Below, piece by piece: positions 17,032 to 26,778 of a stretch of DNA of 64,000 bases. Positions within the stretch are counted from its first letter, which is position 1. Every line of letters starts with the position of its first letter. The stretch is from Larsenimonas suaedae (GTDB taxonomy: Bacteria; Pseudomonadota; Gammaproteobacteria; Pseudomonadales; Halomonadaceae), in contig NZ_JAMLJI010000005.1 of the NCBI RefSeq assembly GCF_023712105.1, forward strand, positions 50,420 to 114,419, given 5' to 3'. Made by a program: the position numbers and the translations under genes. The notes under the pieces were generated by a model. The model searched no databases, was not told where the DNA came from, and saw only the letters and a program-made list of their open reading frames with translations.

Positions 17032-18599
17032 TGACAACGACCGTTTATGTTCCCTGTGATACCACGGCGCACTCGTTGGGCGCGGATAAGGTGGCCTCGC
17101 TTCTCGAGCGGGCCGCACGCGAGCGCTCCCTAGATGTGACGATCAAGCGCAATGGCTCGCGCGGGCTGTTCTGGCTGGAGCCCTTGGTCGAGGTCGATAC
17201 GCCCGAGGGGCGCGTGGCCTATGGCCCGGTCGACCCTTCCGAGGTGGCCAGTCTGGTCGAGGCCGGGCTGTTCGACGGCGCGCAGACCCACGAACGCGCC
17301 CTCGGGTTGACTGAAGAAATTGAGTACCTGAAAAAACAGCAGCGTCTGACGTTTTCGCGCATCGGCATTACCGACCCGCTGTCGATCGAGGACTATGAGA
17401 CGTATCGCGGCTTCAATGGCCTCAAAAGCGCGATCGCCCGCGATAGCCAGAGCATCGTCGATGAGGTCAAGACCTCGGGCCTTCGTGGTCGCGGCGGCGC
17501 CGCATTTCCGACCGGTATCAAGTGGCAGACCGTGCACGATGAGGCCCCGGGCCAGAAATACATCGTCTGCAACGCCGATGAAGGCGATTCGGGCACGTTT
17601 GCCGACCGTCTGGTCATGGAATGTGACCCCTATCTTCTGATCGAGGGCATGACCATTGCAGGTCTCGCCGTCGGGGCCGATCAGGGCTACATCTATCTGC
17701 GTTCGGAGTACCCGATCGCGCACCGGATACTAAACGAGGCGATTGTCAGGGCGACCGATGCCGGTTACCTGGGCATGAACATCCTGGATTCCGGCAGGAA
17801 CTTCCACCTCGAGGTACGCCTTGGCGCCGGCGCCTACATCTGTGGCGAGGAAACCTCGCTGCTCGAAAGCCTCGAGGGGCGTCGTGGCCTGGTGCGTGCC
17901 AAGCCACCGCTTCCGGCCATCGAAGGCTTGTTTGGCCGGCCAACGGTCGTCAATAACGTTCTGTCGCTGGCGGCCATTCCCTATATTCTCGATCACGGCG
18001 GTCAGGCCTACGCCGATTACGGCATGGGTCGCTCTCGTGGAACGATCGCGATGCAGCTTGCCGGCAACGTCAAGCGTGGCGGTCTGGTCGAACTGGCGTT
18101 TGGTACCACGCTCAGTGACCTGATGAACGACTTCGGGGGCGGCACGCTTTCCGGGCGGCCACTCAAGGCCGTCCAGGTCGGTGGCCCGCTCGGGGCGTAT
18201 CTGCCGGAGAGTCAGTGGAATAACCCGATCGACTATGAAGGCTTTGCTGCTTTCGGAGGGGTTGTGGGTCACGGCGGCGTTGTTATGTTTGATGATAGCG
18301 TCGACATGGGCGATCAGGCCCGTTTTGCCATGGAGTTCTGCACGGTCGAGTCCTGTGGCAAATGCACGCCGTGTCGAATTGGTGCCGTACGCGGCGTCGA
18401 AGTCATCGACCGCATCCGTGCCGGCGAGAACGCAGAAAAGAACCTCACACTGCTCGGTGAGCTGTGTGAAACCATGGTCGACGGCTCGCTGTGTGCGATG
18501 GGCGGCATGACGCCGTTCCCGGTCCAGAGCGTCATGACCCATTTCCCCGAAGATTTGACACCTCAATACGCCAAAGAGGCGGGAGGCACGCCATGCTGA
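17031..18599 (+). CDS. fdsB: NAD-dependent formate dehydrogenase beta subunit (NADH/FMN)
   Basis: 522-residue NuoF-like subunit carrying FMN, the NAD+ site and one [4Fe-4S] cluster. An N-terminal thioredoxin-like extension (1-110) precedes the NuoF core; visible are GLRGRGGAAFPTGIKW near 155 (FMN/NADH glycine-rich loop), GAYICGEETSLLESLEG near 270, and the cluster motif ESCGKCTPCRIG near 442 with the fourth Cys in GSLCAMG near 487. ATG 17031 overlaps the fdsG stop; a GTG one codon earlier is possible. The 3' end overlaps fdsA by 7 bases. Accepts electrons from the FdsA iron-sulfur chain and passes them to NAD+. Confidence 0.95.
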   Translation: MTTTVYVPCDTTAHSLGADKVASLLERAARERSLDVTIKRNGSRGLFWLEPLVEVDTPEGRVAYGPVDPSEVASLVEAGLFDGAQTHERALGLTEEIEYLKKQQRLTFSRIGITDPLSIEDYETYRGFNGLKSAIARDSQSIVDEVKTSGLRGRGGAAFPTGIKWQTVHDEAPGQKYIVCNADEGDSGTFADRLVMECDPYLLIEGMTIAGLAVGADQGYIYLRSEYPIAHRILNEAIVRATDAGYLGMNILDSGRNFHLEVRLGAGAYICGEETSLLESLEGRRGLVRAKPPLPAIEGLFGRPTVVNNVLSLAAIPYILDHGGQAYADYGMGRSRGTIAMQLAGNVKRGGLVELAFGTTLSDLMNDFGGGTLSGRPLKAVQVGGPLGAYLPESQWNNPIDYEGFAAFGGVVGHGGVVMFDDSVDMGDQARFAMEFCTVESCGKCTPCRIGAVRGVEVIDRIRAGENAEKNLTLLGELCETMVDGSLCAMGGMTPFPVQSVMTHFPEDLTPQYAKEAGGTPC

Positions 18600-21511
18600 A
18601 CTATTTCGACCCCAAACAGCCCGATTCCGGTCAGCCACACAATGGCTTTGACCCATCGCTGTTCGAGCGTGATCTGGGAACGCCCGCACGGACCTCGACC
18701 AAGGCCGTTGCGCTGACGATCGATGGTTTTGAAATCAGCGTGCCGGAAGGCACGTCGGTCATGCGCGCGGCGGCGCTTGCCGGTATTACCGTCCCCAAGC
18801 TGTGCGCAACCGACAACATGGAAGCCTTCGGTTCCTGCCGCCTGTGTGCGGTGGAAATCGAGGGGCGTCGTGGCTATCCGGCCTCCTGCACCACGCCAGT
18901 CACTGAAGGCATGTCGGTTACGACGCAAAATGGCAAGCTTGCCAAGCTCCGTCGTAACATCATGGAGCTCTATATTTCCGATCACCCGCTGGACTGCCTG
19001 ACCTGTCCGGCCAACGGTGATTGCGAGCTTCAGGACATGGCTGGCGCGGTCGGGCTGCGTGAAGTCCGCTACGGCTATGAAGGCGCCAACCACCTCGACG
19101 CCAAGATCGACGATTCCAACCCGTATTTCAGCTTCGACCCCAGCAAGTGCATCGTCTGCTCACGCTGCGTGCGCGCCTGTGGCGAGGTTCAGGGTACGTT
19201 CGCACTGACCATCGATGGCCGCGGGTTCGGCTCGATGGTGTCCGCCGGCCAGAACGAACCGTTCATGGATTCCGAGTGCGTATCCTGCGGTGCCTGTGTA
19301 CAGGCCTGCCCAACGTCGACGCTGATGGAAAAGAGCGTGATCGAGGAGGGCGTGCCCGAGCACAGCGTGGTCACGACCTGCGCCTATTGCGGTGTCGGCT
19401 GCTCGTTTGAAGCCCAGATGAAAGGTGACAAGCTGATTCGGATGGTGCCGTACAAGGGTGGGGACGCCAACCACGGCCACTCCTGCGTCAAGGGGCGCTT
19501 TGCCTTTGGCTACGCCACCCACAAGGATCGTATTCGCGAGCCAATGATTCGCGACTCGATCGATCAGCCGTGGCGTGCGGTGTCCTGGGAAGAAGCCCTC
19601 GAGTTTTCGGCGAAGCGCCTGAAGGGCATTCAGGAAACGTACGGGCGCGACAGCGTCGGCGGCATCACGTCCTCGCGCTGCACCAACGAAGAAACCTACC
19701 TGGTCCAGAAGTTGATTCGCGCGGCGTTCGGCAACAACAACACCGACACCTGCGCACGCGTCTGCCACTCACCGACGGGGTATGGCCTCAAGACCACGCT
19801 GGGTGAATCCGCGGGCACACAGACCTTTGATTCCGTCATGAAGGCTGATGCCATTCTGGTCATCGGTGCCAACCCGACGGACGCACACCCGGTATTCGCC
19901 TCGATGATGAAGCGTCGCCTGCGTGAGGGCGCCGAGCTGATCGTGGCCGACCCGCGCCGCATCGATCTTCTGAAAACGCCGCACGCTGAAAAAGGCCTGC
20001 ATCTGGCGCTCAAGCCCGGCACCAACGTGGCACTGGTCAACGCATTGGCGCACGTGGTGATCACCGAAGGGCTCGAGGACAAAGCATTCGTTGCCGAGCG
20101 CTGCGACACCGAGGGCTATCAGAAGTGGCGCACGTTCATTCAGGAAGCGCGCCACGCGCCGGAAGTCTCCGAGGCTGAAACCGGTGTGCCGGCCGCGCTG
20201 GTTCGTACGGCGGCGCGCAGGTACGCAACAGCCGGCAATGGCGCAATCTATTACGGATTGGGCGTGACTGAGCATAGCCAGGGTTCCACTACCGTCATGG
20301 CGATCGCGAACCTGGCGATGGCCACCGGCAACATCGGGCGTGAAGGCGTCGGGGTCAACCCGCTGCGCGGTCAGAACAACGTGCAGGGTTCCTGTGACAT
20401 GGGCTCGTTCCCGCATGAACTGCCGGGCTATCAGCACGTGGCCAATACCGAGGTTCGTGAGCGCTTTGAGTCGGTCTGGAACGCCAAGCTCGATGACGAG
20501 CCGGGGCTTCGTATCCCGAACATGTTCGATGCGGCCGTCGCCGGAACGTTCAAGGGGCTTTACGTACAGGGCGAAGACATCGCTCAGTCCGACCCCAACA
20601 CGCAACACGTTGAAGCGGCGCTTTCCGCGCTTGATTGCCTGATCGTTCAGGACATTTTCCTGAACGAGACGGCCAAGTTTGCTCATGTGCTGCTGCCCGG
20701 AGCAACCTTCCTCGAGAAAAACGGCACCTTCACCAACGCCGAACGTCGCATCAACCGTGTACGCCGAGTGATGCCGCCCGTTGCCGGCAAGGAAGACTGG
20801 GAAGTGACCCAGGCGCTCTCCAATGCGCTCGGGTATCCGATGAACTACAGCCATCCGTCCGAGATCATGGATGAGATCGCGCAGTTGACCCCGACGTTCA
20901 CGGGCGTGAACTATCAGCGACTCGAAGAGCTGGGCAGCATCCAGTGGCCGTGTAACGACGATAACCCCATCGGTACGCCAACAATGCACGGGGTCGATTT
21001 CCCGATCGGCAAGGGCCATTTCGCCATTACCGAGTATGTGGCCACCGAAGAACGCACCAACCGACGTTATCCGCTGTTGTTGACCACCGGGCGTATTCTA
21101 AGTCAGTACAACGTGGGCGCGCAGACGCGGCGTACCGCCAACAGCGAGTGGCATGAAGAGGACGTGCTGGAAATCCATCCGGTCGATGCCGAAGATCGCG
21201 GTCTCAAGGATGGCGATTGGTTGGGTATTCGAAGCCGTGTAGGGCATACGGTACTTCGCTGCCGGGTCAGTGACCGCATGGCACCGGGCGTGGTGTACAC
21301 CACGTTCCACCATCCGGGCAGTGGCGCCAACGTCATTACCACCGATAACTCGGACTGGGCTACAAACTGCCCCGAGTACAAGGTGACGGCGGTTCAGGTC
21401 GAGAAGGTCTCGCAGCCGTCTGACTGGCAGCAGCGGTTCCAGCAGTTCGATGAGCAGCAGCAGCGCTATCTTGAGCGTGCCGATGAATCGGAAGGCATGA
21501 CCATCAAATGA
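18593..21511 (+). CDS. fdsA: NAD-dependent formate dehydrogenase alpha subunit (Mo-bisPGD)
   Basis: 972-residue catalytic subunit. The N-terminus is NuoG-like: a [2Fe-2S] domain (FGSCRLCAVEIEG near 80-92), a His/Cys [4Fe-4S] motif (HPLDCLTCPANGDC near 129-142), and two further four-Cys clusters (CIVCSRCVRAC near 186; CVSCGACVQACP near 229). The molybdopterin part begins with a Cys cluster (CAYCGVGCSFE near 264) and has the active-site Cys in TDTCARVCHSPTGYG near 384; it is Cys, not selenocysteine. ATG 18593 sits behind GGGAGG and fits the family; the longer upstream frame has no support. Overlaps fdsB by 7 bases. Confidence 0.95.
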   Translation: MLNYFDPKQPDSGQPHNGFDPSLFERDLGTPARTSTKAVALTIDGFEISVPEGTSVMRAAALAGITVPKLCATDNMEAFGSCRLCAVEIEGRRGYPASCTTPVTEGMSVTTQNGKLAKLRRNIMELYISDHPLDCLTCPANGDCELQDMAGAVGLREVRYGYEGANHLDAKIDDSNPYFSFDPSKCIVCSRCVRACGEVQGTFALTIDGRGFGSMVSAGQNEPFMDSECVSCGACVQACPTSTLMEKSVIEEGVPEHSVVTTCAYCGVGCSFEAQMKGDKLIRMVPYKGGDANHGHSCVKGRFAFGYATHKDRIREPMIRDSIDQPWRAVSWEEALEFSAKRLKGIQETYGRDSVGGITSSRCTNEETYLVQKLIRAAFGNNNTDTCARVCHSPTGYGLKTTLGESAGTQTFDSVMKADAILVIGANPTDAHPVFASMMKRRLREGAELIVADPRRIDLLKTPHAEKGLHLALKPGTNVALVNALAHVVITEGLEDKAFVAERCDTEGYQKWRTFIQEARHAPEVSEAETGVPAALVRTAARRYATAGNGAIYYGLGVTEHSQGSTTVMAIANLAMATGNIGREGVGVNPLRGQNNVQGSCDMGSFPHELPGYQHVANTEVRERFESVWNAKLDDEPGLRIPNMFDAAVAGTFKGLYVQGEDIAQSDPNTQHVEAALSALDCLIVQDIFLNETAKFAHVLLPGATFLEKNGTFTNAERRINRVRRVMPPVAGKEDWEVTQALSNALGYPMNYSHPSEIMDEIAQLTPTFTGVNYQRLEELGSIQWPCNDDNPIGTPTMHGVDFPIGKGHFAITEYVATEERTNRRYPLLLTTGRILSQYNVGAQTRRTANSEWHEEDVLEIHPVDAEDRGLKDGDWLGIRSRVGHTVLRCRVSDRMAPGVVYTTFHHPGSGANVITTDNSDWATNCPEYKVTAVQVEKVSQPSDWQQRFQQFDEQQQRYLERADESEGMTIK

Positions 21512-21558
21512 GTGCGCCTTTCAATGATGACGTACGCCAGGAGAGGAGTAGCGAATGA
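21508..21558 (+). other. 16-codon micro-ORF coupled to fdsA and fdsD
   Basis: Between fdsA and fdsD an ATG overlaps the fdsA stop (ATGA) and the frame of 16 codons ends in a TGA that overlaps the fdsD ATG (ATGA). The peptide would be MSAPFNDDVRQERSSE. This is the position where related operons carry fdsC, an FdhD-like sulfurtransferase gene. It may be a translated linker or the scar of an in-frame deletion of fdsC; neither is proven. Confidence 0.35.
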
Positions 21559-21815
21559 ACGAAGTTGACGTGCTGGTCAAGATGATCAACCAGATCAGTA
21601 TCAACAATCGCCATCATGGGGAAGATGCTGCCGCGGCCGAAGAGGTCGCGCATCATCTCAAGAAATTCTGGGCGCGACGGATGAAGCAGCAGATCATCGA
21701 GTACGCCGAGCAGGGTGGGGCCGATTTGAACGACGTGTCGAAGCTGGCTGTCGCTCGCCTCAAGGCGCTGTCGGATGAGGTCGAAAGCTGGCCGCAAACC
21801 TCTGATGCCGGGTAA
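21555..21815 (+). CDS. fdsD: Formate dehydrogenase delta subunit
   Basis: 86-residue small subunit of the FdsD family, needed for active enzyme in related bacteria and found bound in the complex. Typical features are an N-terminal LVKMINQISIN segment and a helical middle with HHLKKFWARRMKQQII near 34-49. GGAGAGGAG lies directly upstream. Last gene of the operon, followed 17 bp later by a strong terminator. Confidence 0.9.
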   Translation: MNEVDVLVKMINQISINNRHHGEDAAAAEEVAHHLKKFWARRMKQQIIEYAEQGGADLNDVSKLAVARLKALSDEVESWPQTSDAG

Positions 21816-21832
21816 TTCATGACGGTAATCGT

Positions 21833-21860
21833 AAAAAAGCCACCTTCGGGTGGCTTTTTT
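21833..21860. terminator. Bidirectional terminator after fdsD and the MCP gene
   Basis: A-run, 6-bp GC stem (GCCACC/GGTGGC) with TTCG loop, and T-run; symmetrical, so it serves the converging fds operon and chemoreceptor gene. Confidence 0.92.
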
Positions 21861-21878
21861 GCGTTCAGAGCGGGCGCG

Positions 21879-23888
21879 TTATTCGACGGGTTCGAGTGTG
21901 CGTGCTCTTGAGGACGGTCGGTTGTGACGGGCCGTCAACTGATCCTCCTGCTGGGCGGCTGCTGCCTGCTTGACCGAGTCGCTGACGGTAAAGCCGCCGA
22001 TCGTATGCTCCATTTCCTCGGACTGCTCGTCGAGGGCCTTGCTGGCCGCCGCGATCTCCTCGACCAGCGCCGCGTTGTGCTGAGTGACCTCGTCGAGCTG
22101 CGTCATGGCCTGGTTGATCTGATGAATGCCCTGAGACTGCTCGACGGTCGCAGAGGTAATTTCCGAAATCAGGCTGCTTACCTGTTTAACGCGCTGGGCG
22201 ATAACATCGAGTGTTTCACTGGTTTGGGTGACCAGTGAATTGCCCTTGTCGACGCGGGCGACATTGGTGTCGATCAGCTTCCGGATGTTGTCGGCTTCCT
22301 CGGCGCTGCGACTTGCCAGGTTACGTACCTCGGCGGCAACCACGGCAAATCCGCGGCCGTGCTCACCTGCGCGGGAGGCTTCAACCGATGCATTCAGGGC
22401 CAAAAGATTGGTCTGGAAGGCGATGTTATCGATGGTTGAAATAATGCTGGTGACCTGTTGGTTGGCCTCGTGAATCTGGGCCATTGCCGCGCGGGCCTGA
22501 CGTGCCACGTCACTCGCGTCCTGGGCTTGATGGCTTACTTCGTCAGAGACAGATTGAACCTCGCGCGCATTGTCGGTGGTTTGATTTACCGTTGCGGTGA
22601 TCTGCTCCATGCTTGCGGCCGTTTGTTCAAGTGAGGCCGATTGTTCTTCGGTACGCTGGGCCAGGTTCTGATTGCCCTGGGCAATTTCACCGCTGGCGGC
22701 TTTTACGAACGCAGAGCCCTGCATGGTGCTGGCGACCAGCCGCTCGGTGTTGGCTGTGGACTCGTTGAACGCGCTGTAGAGTTGGGAGAGCTCATCGCGC
22801 CCTGGTACCTCAAGGTGTTGGGTAAGGTCGTTGCCACGCAAGCGAATGGTGCTCAGCGCGCGCCTCAAGGGCACGACAATGCTTCGAACGATCATGACGG
22901 CCAGCGCGATGGCCAGGCTGCCCGCAATCAAAGCGATGAGCGCGTATACGATGAGGTCATTTCGTGCGTCGCGATAAAGTACCTCGGCGGTGGTGAGTAC
23001 CTCCTCGGCCATGGCGGTTTCAACCGTCTTCAAGCGTTGAAGTTTTACGGTTTGCCAGTCAAACCACTGCTCGGGGTCAACGCCAAATCCGCCGGTCGCC
23101 GCGCGGGTCTTGACCAGTTCACGCAGTGCATCCAGGCGCTCGATCTGGGGGCCTGATAACGCCTCCGTAAGTCGTGTTTTCATCGGGGTGCTTGCAAGCG
23201 CGCGAAAGCTTTCGAGAAATGCGCTTTCCTTTCCGATCAGCCCGAGAAACCGTTGGAACAGGGCCGGGCTGATTTGGTCGGCACCAAACGCATTGGACAG
23301 CAGTGCCCGCTCGATGCCCGAGAGGTCCTTTGCCTGCAGAAGGTTGTAATAGGCTGCAAGGCGCATCGAGACGCTCGCCTGTGGTGCAAGGTGGCCCATT
23401 TCGCCGACAAGCCCCATCAGGTCGCCGTTCAGTCGGGTGTAACTCGAGATGGCTTCTGGTGTCGAGACCGAAAGTGCGCTGACCTGACGGCGAAGCGGCG
23501 CCATGGCGCCGAGCTGCTGACGGATCGACTCGGTCAGTGCTTTCATACCTTGATTCAGGAGGGCAGGGTCGATAGCGTTCACGTGTTCTTGAAATGCGCG
23601 CGCCTCAAGGTCGGTGGCCTGGCGCTGCTCGGGAAGCTTGTCGCTGAAGCTTTGGCCATTGCTGCCAAGAAAGCCCGCGGTCATGCCTCGCTCACGCTGA
23701 AGCTGATGCACCAGGTCACCGGAACGCTGTGCCAGCGCCGTCAGCGATTGAAGCTGATTCATCTCGGCGGCGGTTTGTTGGCGTTCGATCACGCCGGTAA
23801 CGGCAAAATACACCATGGCCAACAAGGGGAGCGTCAGGGTCAGCAAAAACTTCCTGCCCATGGAGATTCGATGGAGTAAGTGGTTCAT
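21879..23888 (-). CDS. Methyl-accepting chemotaxis protein with NIT sensor domain
   Basis: 669-residue inner-membrane chemoreceptor. TM1 is at about 10-30; the periplasmic part (45-285) matches the all-helical nitrate/nitrite-sensing NIT domain ([18 protein letters not shown] near 54-71). TM2 lies near 305-330, then HAMP, then the signalling domain with the highly conserved hairpin tip ([20 protein letters not shown] near 490, in part) and [14 protein letters not shown]. No C-terminal NWETF-like CheR-binding pentapeptide is present; it ends [10 protein letters not shown] sigma-28-type promoter is seen about 120 bp upstream. Its ligand may be nitrate or nitrite by family, but binding residues are not certain. 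Confidence 0.92.
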   Translation of the reverse strand: MNHLLHRISMGRKFLLTLTLPLLAMVYFAVTGVIERQQTAAEMNQLQSLTALAQRSGDLVHQLQRERGMTAGFLGSNGQSFSDKLPEQRQATDLEARAFQEHVNAIDPALLNQGMKALTESIRQQLGAMAPLRRQVSALSVSTPEAISSYTRLNGDLMGLVGEMGHLAPQASVSMRLAAYYNLLQAKDLSGIERALLSNAFGADQISPALFQRFLGLIGKESAFLESFRALASTPMKTRLTEALSGPQIERLDALRELVKTRAATGGFGVDPEQWFDWQTVKLQRLKTVETAMAEEVLTTAEVLYRDARNDLIVYALIALIAGSLAIALAVMIVRSIVVPLRRALSTIRLRGNDLTQHLEVPGRDELSQLYSAFNESTANTERLVASTMQGSAFVKAASGEIAQGNQNLAQRTEEQSASLEQTAASMEQITATVNQTTDNAREVQSVSDEVSHQAQDASDVARQARAAMAQIHEANQQVTSIISTIDNIAFQTNLLALNASVEASRAGEHGRGFAVVAAEVRNLASRSAEEADNIRKLIDTNVARVDKGNSLVTQTSETLDVIAQRVKQVSSLISEITSATVEQSQGIHQINQAMTQLDEVTQHNAALVEEIAAASKALDEQSEEMEHTIGGFTVSDSVKQAAAAQQEDQLTARHNRPSSRARTLEPVE

Positions 23889-24006
23889 CTATAGATCACT
23901 CTTGTCGCTTTTTTGAAGGCGTTTGGTGATCAGCCCACGACGGCGAGCGATCGTATTGGCTGAACTGGACCGCAACGAACGGAGAGTTCGCAGGCCGTTC
24001 TGGAAC

Positions 24007-24033
24007 ATATCGGCGCTCGGCAGGCATTCTTTC
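24007..24033 (-). promoter_or_regulatory. Sigma-28 (FliA) promoter for the chemoreceptor gene
   Basis: On the minus strand GAAA is followed after exactly 15 bases by GCCGATAT; the flagellar consensus is TAAA-N15-GCCGATAA. It points at the MCP start 119 bp downstream, as expected for a chemotaxis gene. Confidence 0.7.
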
Positions 24034-24097
24034 GACGTGTGCGACGCCCTGGTTTTGATACTCATGCATAGTGGGGGCGGCGCGCGATGGATTGCCC

Positions 24098-24148
24098 TTT
24101 AATATTAGTAATTTAGAATTAAAAAAATAATCGTTAAATAATTAAAGG
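24098..24148. other. AT-rich tract upstream of the CHASE kinase gene
   Basis: About 50 bp of nearly pure A/T in a GC-rich region, in the 314-bp gap between the MCP and histidine kinase genes. It begins 55 bp before the kinase ATG, and may act as UP element, bent DNA or silencing site. Nothing else besides the sigma-28 promoter is seen in the gap. Confidence 0.45.
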
Positions 24149-24202
24149 AATGTATGGCCTCGTCGTAGCTATCATCTGGATCGTTCGTGTGAGGCATTTG
24201 AT

Positions 24203-26341
24203 ATGTCATTGGTATCGATGGTGGCGGGGCGCATTCGGGTGTCTTTGCTGCCCGGCCTGTGTGCCGGAATAACGCTACTGGCCGGTATCGCAGTGGCATG
24301 CTGGCTTGCGTACAAGCAGAGCGCCTATGAGGTAGAGACATTCAGCGCCATCAAGGACGAGATCACAGCAGTGATCGGCGAGCGTATGAAAGATCATGAG
24401 CTCATATTAAAAGGTGCTCGAGGCTTTGTAGAAGGCAGCCAGGACGTGTCGCGGGCGGAGTGGCGAAGCTACTATCAAAGTCTTGAGCTTGAACGAAAGT
24501 ACCCCGGCATACTTGGCATGGGCTACAGCGCATTTCTGTTGCCTGGAGAGGTGGCAGGCTTCGAGCAGCGACGTCGCGATGAAGGGTTCGGCGATTTCGT
24601 AGTCCACCCGGAGGGTCAGCGTGAAATCTATACCTCGATTCTTTTTCTCGAACCGTTCACCGGGAAAAACCTGAGGGCATTCGGTTATGACATGATGTCT
24701 GAGGCGACGCGCGCAAAAGCGCTGCACAGTGCGATTTTCTCAGGCAATACAGCGATGTCTGCCCGAGTGACACTGCTTCAGGAAAATGAGGCGGATCGCC
24801 AGGCTGGCATGCTGATCTACGTACCGGTGTTTCGCTCCGGTATGCCCCGCGATACCCCGGAAGCGCGCTGGCAGGCGCTTGAAGGCTTTGTATATAGCCC
24901 CTTCCGAATGGGGGATTTGATGAAGGGTGTCGGGCTTCGAGACCGAGACCTTGTCGGCTTTGACATCTACGATGGCACCGCGCCGCGTGAGCAGGCCTTG
25001 ATGTACCGCTCGGCAGACTATGGTGTGGAGGCCGGTCGTGAGCGTCAGTGTTCGATCAGCGAGTTTTTTGGTCATCCGTGGACGCTGTGCTTCTATAGAT
25101 CACCGCTTTATCAGCAGCAGCTTAGTACCCATTCTATTCCCTTGATTCTATCCGCCGCGCTGTTACTGGCCATCGCGATCTATTTCACCATGCTCTCGGT
25201 GATCTATCGTCGGCACAGGGCCGAGCAGCTCGCATCGAAGATGACCGCAAAGCTTCGCCGCAAGCAAGATGAGCTTGAAGTGATTCAGGTTCGCCAGGAG
25301 CGTGTGCTGTCCGGCAGTAACGATGGTTGGTGGGAATATAAGGTTTCAAGCGACGAGGCCTATGTGTCACCGCGTTTTTGCGAACAGCTTGGGCTGAACG
25401 GGCGTCAGCAAGTCTGGCCGCTGGCGCATTTAAAAGCGCTGCTGCCGGAAGAGGAGCGTCACGACGTGCTTTCAAGGGTTCGAAGGATTCTGGTCTCGCG
25501 TGACACCAGCTTTTCGTTGGAGCTTCGACTCAAGCACGCAAAGGGGCATTACATTCCGCTTCTGGCGCGCGGGCAGATCGACCGGGACACCTCCGGCAAG
25601 GCGTTGATCATGAGTGGCGCCAACATTGATCTGACCGAGAGCAAGCGCATCGAAGAGATGAAAAACGGGTTTATTTCAACGGTAAGTCATGAGCTTCGAA
25701 CACCACTGACCTCGATTTCCGGCTCATTGAGCCTGGTCAATGGCGGCGCTCTCGGCGACCTGCCCGAAGCGGCCCAATCAATGCTTGGCATTGCCAAGAC
25801 GAACTGCGACCGCCTCGGCTTTTTGATCAATGACCTTCTGGATATGGACAAGCTCGTCGCAGGCAAGATGCGCTTTGATATTGGTGTGCATTCCCTGACC
25901 CACGTGGTTCAGAAAACGCTGGATGCCACTCAGGGATACGCAGAGCAGTACTCGGTAAGTGTTGTGTGGGCGGCGAGTGAGGAGGTTCAGATTGAGGTCG
26001 ATGAGATTCGGGCGCAGCAGATTCTGAGTAACTTCATTTCAAACGCCATCAAGTACTCCCCGACGCACGGTCAGGTCATGCTCAAGGCAGAGCGCTGTAA
26101 GCAGGCCTATGTTCGCGTTCTGGTCATCGATCAAGGGGAGGGCATTCCTGAGGACTTCAAGCCGCATATTTTCCAGAAGTTTTCCCAAGCCGATACATCG
26201 ACAACCCGCAAAAAGGTGGGTACTGGCCTAGGCCTGGCCATCACCAAGGAATTGGCTGAGCGGATGAAAGGGGGCGTTGGCTTCTGCAGTGAAGAAGGTC
26301 GTGGATCAACGTTTTGGGTTGAGTTTGCCGTGGCGACCTGA
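24203..26341 (+). CDS. CHASE-domain sensor histidine kinase with PAS fold
   Basis: 712-residue membrane kinase. TM1 at about 12-35, a periplasmic CHASE domain at about 60-280 (KGARGFVEGSQDVSRAEW, GILGMGYSAFL), TM2 at about 310-332, a PAS-like segment at about 360-475, HisKA with the phosphorylated His in FISTVSHELRTPLTS near 490, and HATPase with N box NAIKYSPTHG, G1 DQGEGIPEDF and G2 GTGLGLAITKEL. No receiver domain and no response regulator gene adjoin it, so it is an orphan. CHASE domains sense small extracellular molecules; the ligand is unknown. GAGG lies 8 bases before the ATG. Confidence 0.93.
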   Translation: MSLVSMVAGRIRVSLLPGLCAGITLLAGIAVACWLAYKQSAYEVETFSAIKDEITAVIGERMKDHELILKGARGFVEGSQDVSRAEWRSYYQSLELERKYPGILGMGYSAFLLPGEVAGFEQRRRDEGFGDFVVHPEGQREIYTSILFLEPFTGKNLRAFGYDMMSEATRAKALHSAIFSGNTAMSARVTLLQENEADRQAGMLIYVPVFRSGMPRDTPEARWQALEGFVYSPFRMGDLMKGVGLRDRDLVGFDIYDGTAPREQALMYRSADYGVEAGRERQCSISEFFGHPWTLCFYRSPLYQQQLSTHSIPLILSAALLLAIAIYFTMLSVIYRRHRAEQLASKMTAKLRRKQDELEVIQVRQERVLSGSNDGWWEYKVSSDEAYVSPRFCEQLGLNGRQQVWPLAHLKALLPEEERHDVLSRVRRILVSRDTSFSLELRLKHAKGHYIPLLARGQIDRDTSGKALIMSGANIDLTESKRIEEMKNGFISTVSHELRTPLTSISGSLSLVNGGALGDLPEAAQSMLGIAKTNCDRLGFLINDLLDMDKLVAGKMRFDIGVHSLTHVVQKTLDATQGYAEQYSVSVVWAASEEVQIEVDEIRAQQILSNFISNAIKYSPTHGQVMLKAERCKQAYVRVLVIDQGEGIPEDFKPHIFQKFSQADTSTTRKKVGTGLGLAITKELAERMKGGVGFCSEEGRGSTFWVEFAVAT

Positions 26342-26386
26342 ATGTTTGAATGAGCCATTTTGTAATGCGCTCGCACGCAGTGCCTT

Positions 26387-26408
26387 GCCGCCCTCGGGTG
26401 GCTTTTTT
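26387..26408 (+). terminator. Rho-independent terminator of the histidine kinase gene
   Basis: Six-bp stem with CTCG loop (one G-U pair) followed by six T, 46 bp after the kinase stop codon. Confidence 0.8.
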
Positions 26409-26572
26409 ATGTGAGCGCAGCCAGCTTGTTCATGAATACCTGCAAGCCTGGGTAGAGGACAATATGCGCTTTCGAGATAGGCGCTGCATGTGTTGGTCGA
26501 GGGGCATTCCGGGCGAGCTGGAGCCGATAAGGCTCACCAGGAACCTATTTGAAACCCAAAAGGCGGGCATAA

Positions 26573-26612
26573 AAAAACCGCCACCCGGTATGATCCGTAA
26601 GTGGCGGTTTTT
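26573..26612. terminator. Bidirectional terminator downstream of tRNA-Pro
   Basis: Stem AAAAACCGCCAC/GTGGCGGTTTTT around a 16-base loop, 12 bp after the tRNA 3' end on the minus strand. Confidence 0.85.
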
Positions 26613-26623
26613 CGTAACGTTCT

Positions 26624-26700
26624 TGGTCGGAATAGCAGGATTCGAACCTACGACCTCTGCCTCCCGAAGGCAGCGCTCTACCAAGCTGAGCTATATTCCG
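26624..26700 (-). tRNA. tRNA-Pro(CGG)
   Basis: 77 bases fold as a full cloverleaf: acceptor CGGAATA/TATTCCG starting with C1-G72 as in bacterial tRNA-Pro, D arm TAGCTCAGCTTGGTAGAGC, anticodon stem CTGCC/GGCAG with loop TTCGGGA (anticodon CGG, G37), T arm containing GGTTCGAATCC, discriminator A and an encoded CCA at 26624-26626. Confidence 0.97.
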
Positions 26701-26778
26701 AAGCGTCTAAAGCAAGAGGTATTGCTTTGTGGACGAGGCAGCATTATACGCAATCGTTTTGGGTATGCAAGCCCTTCC

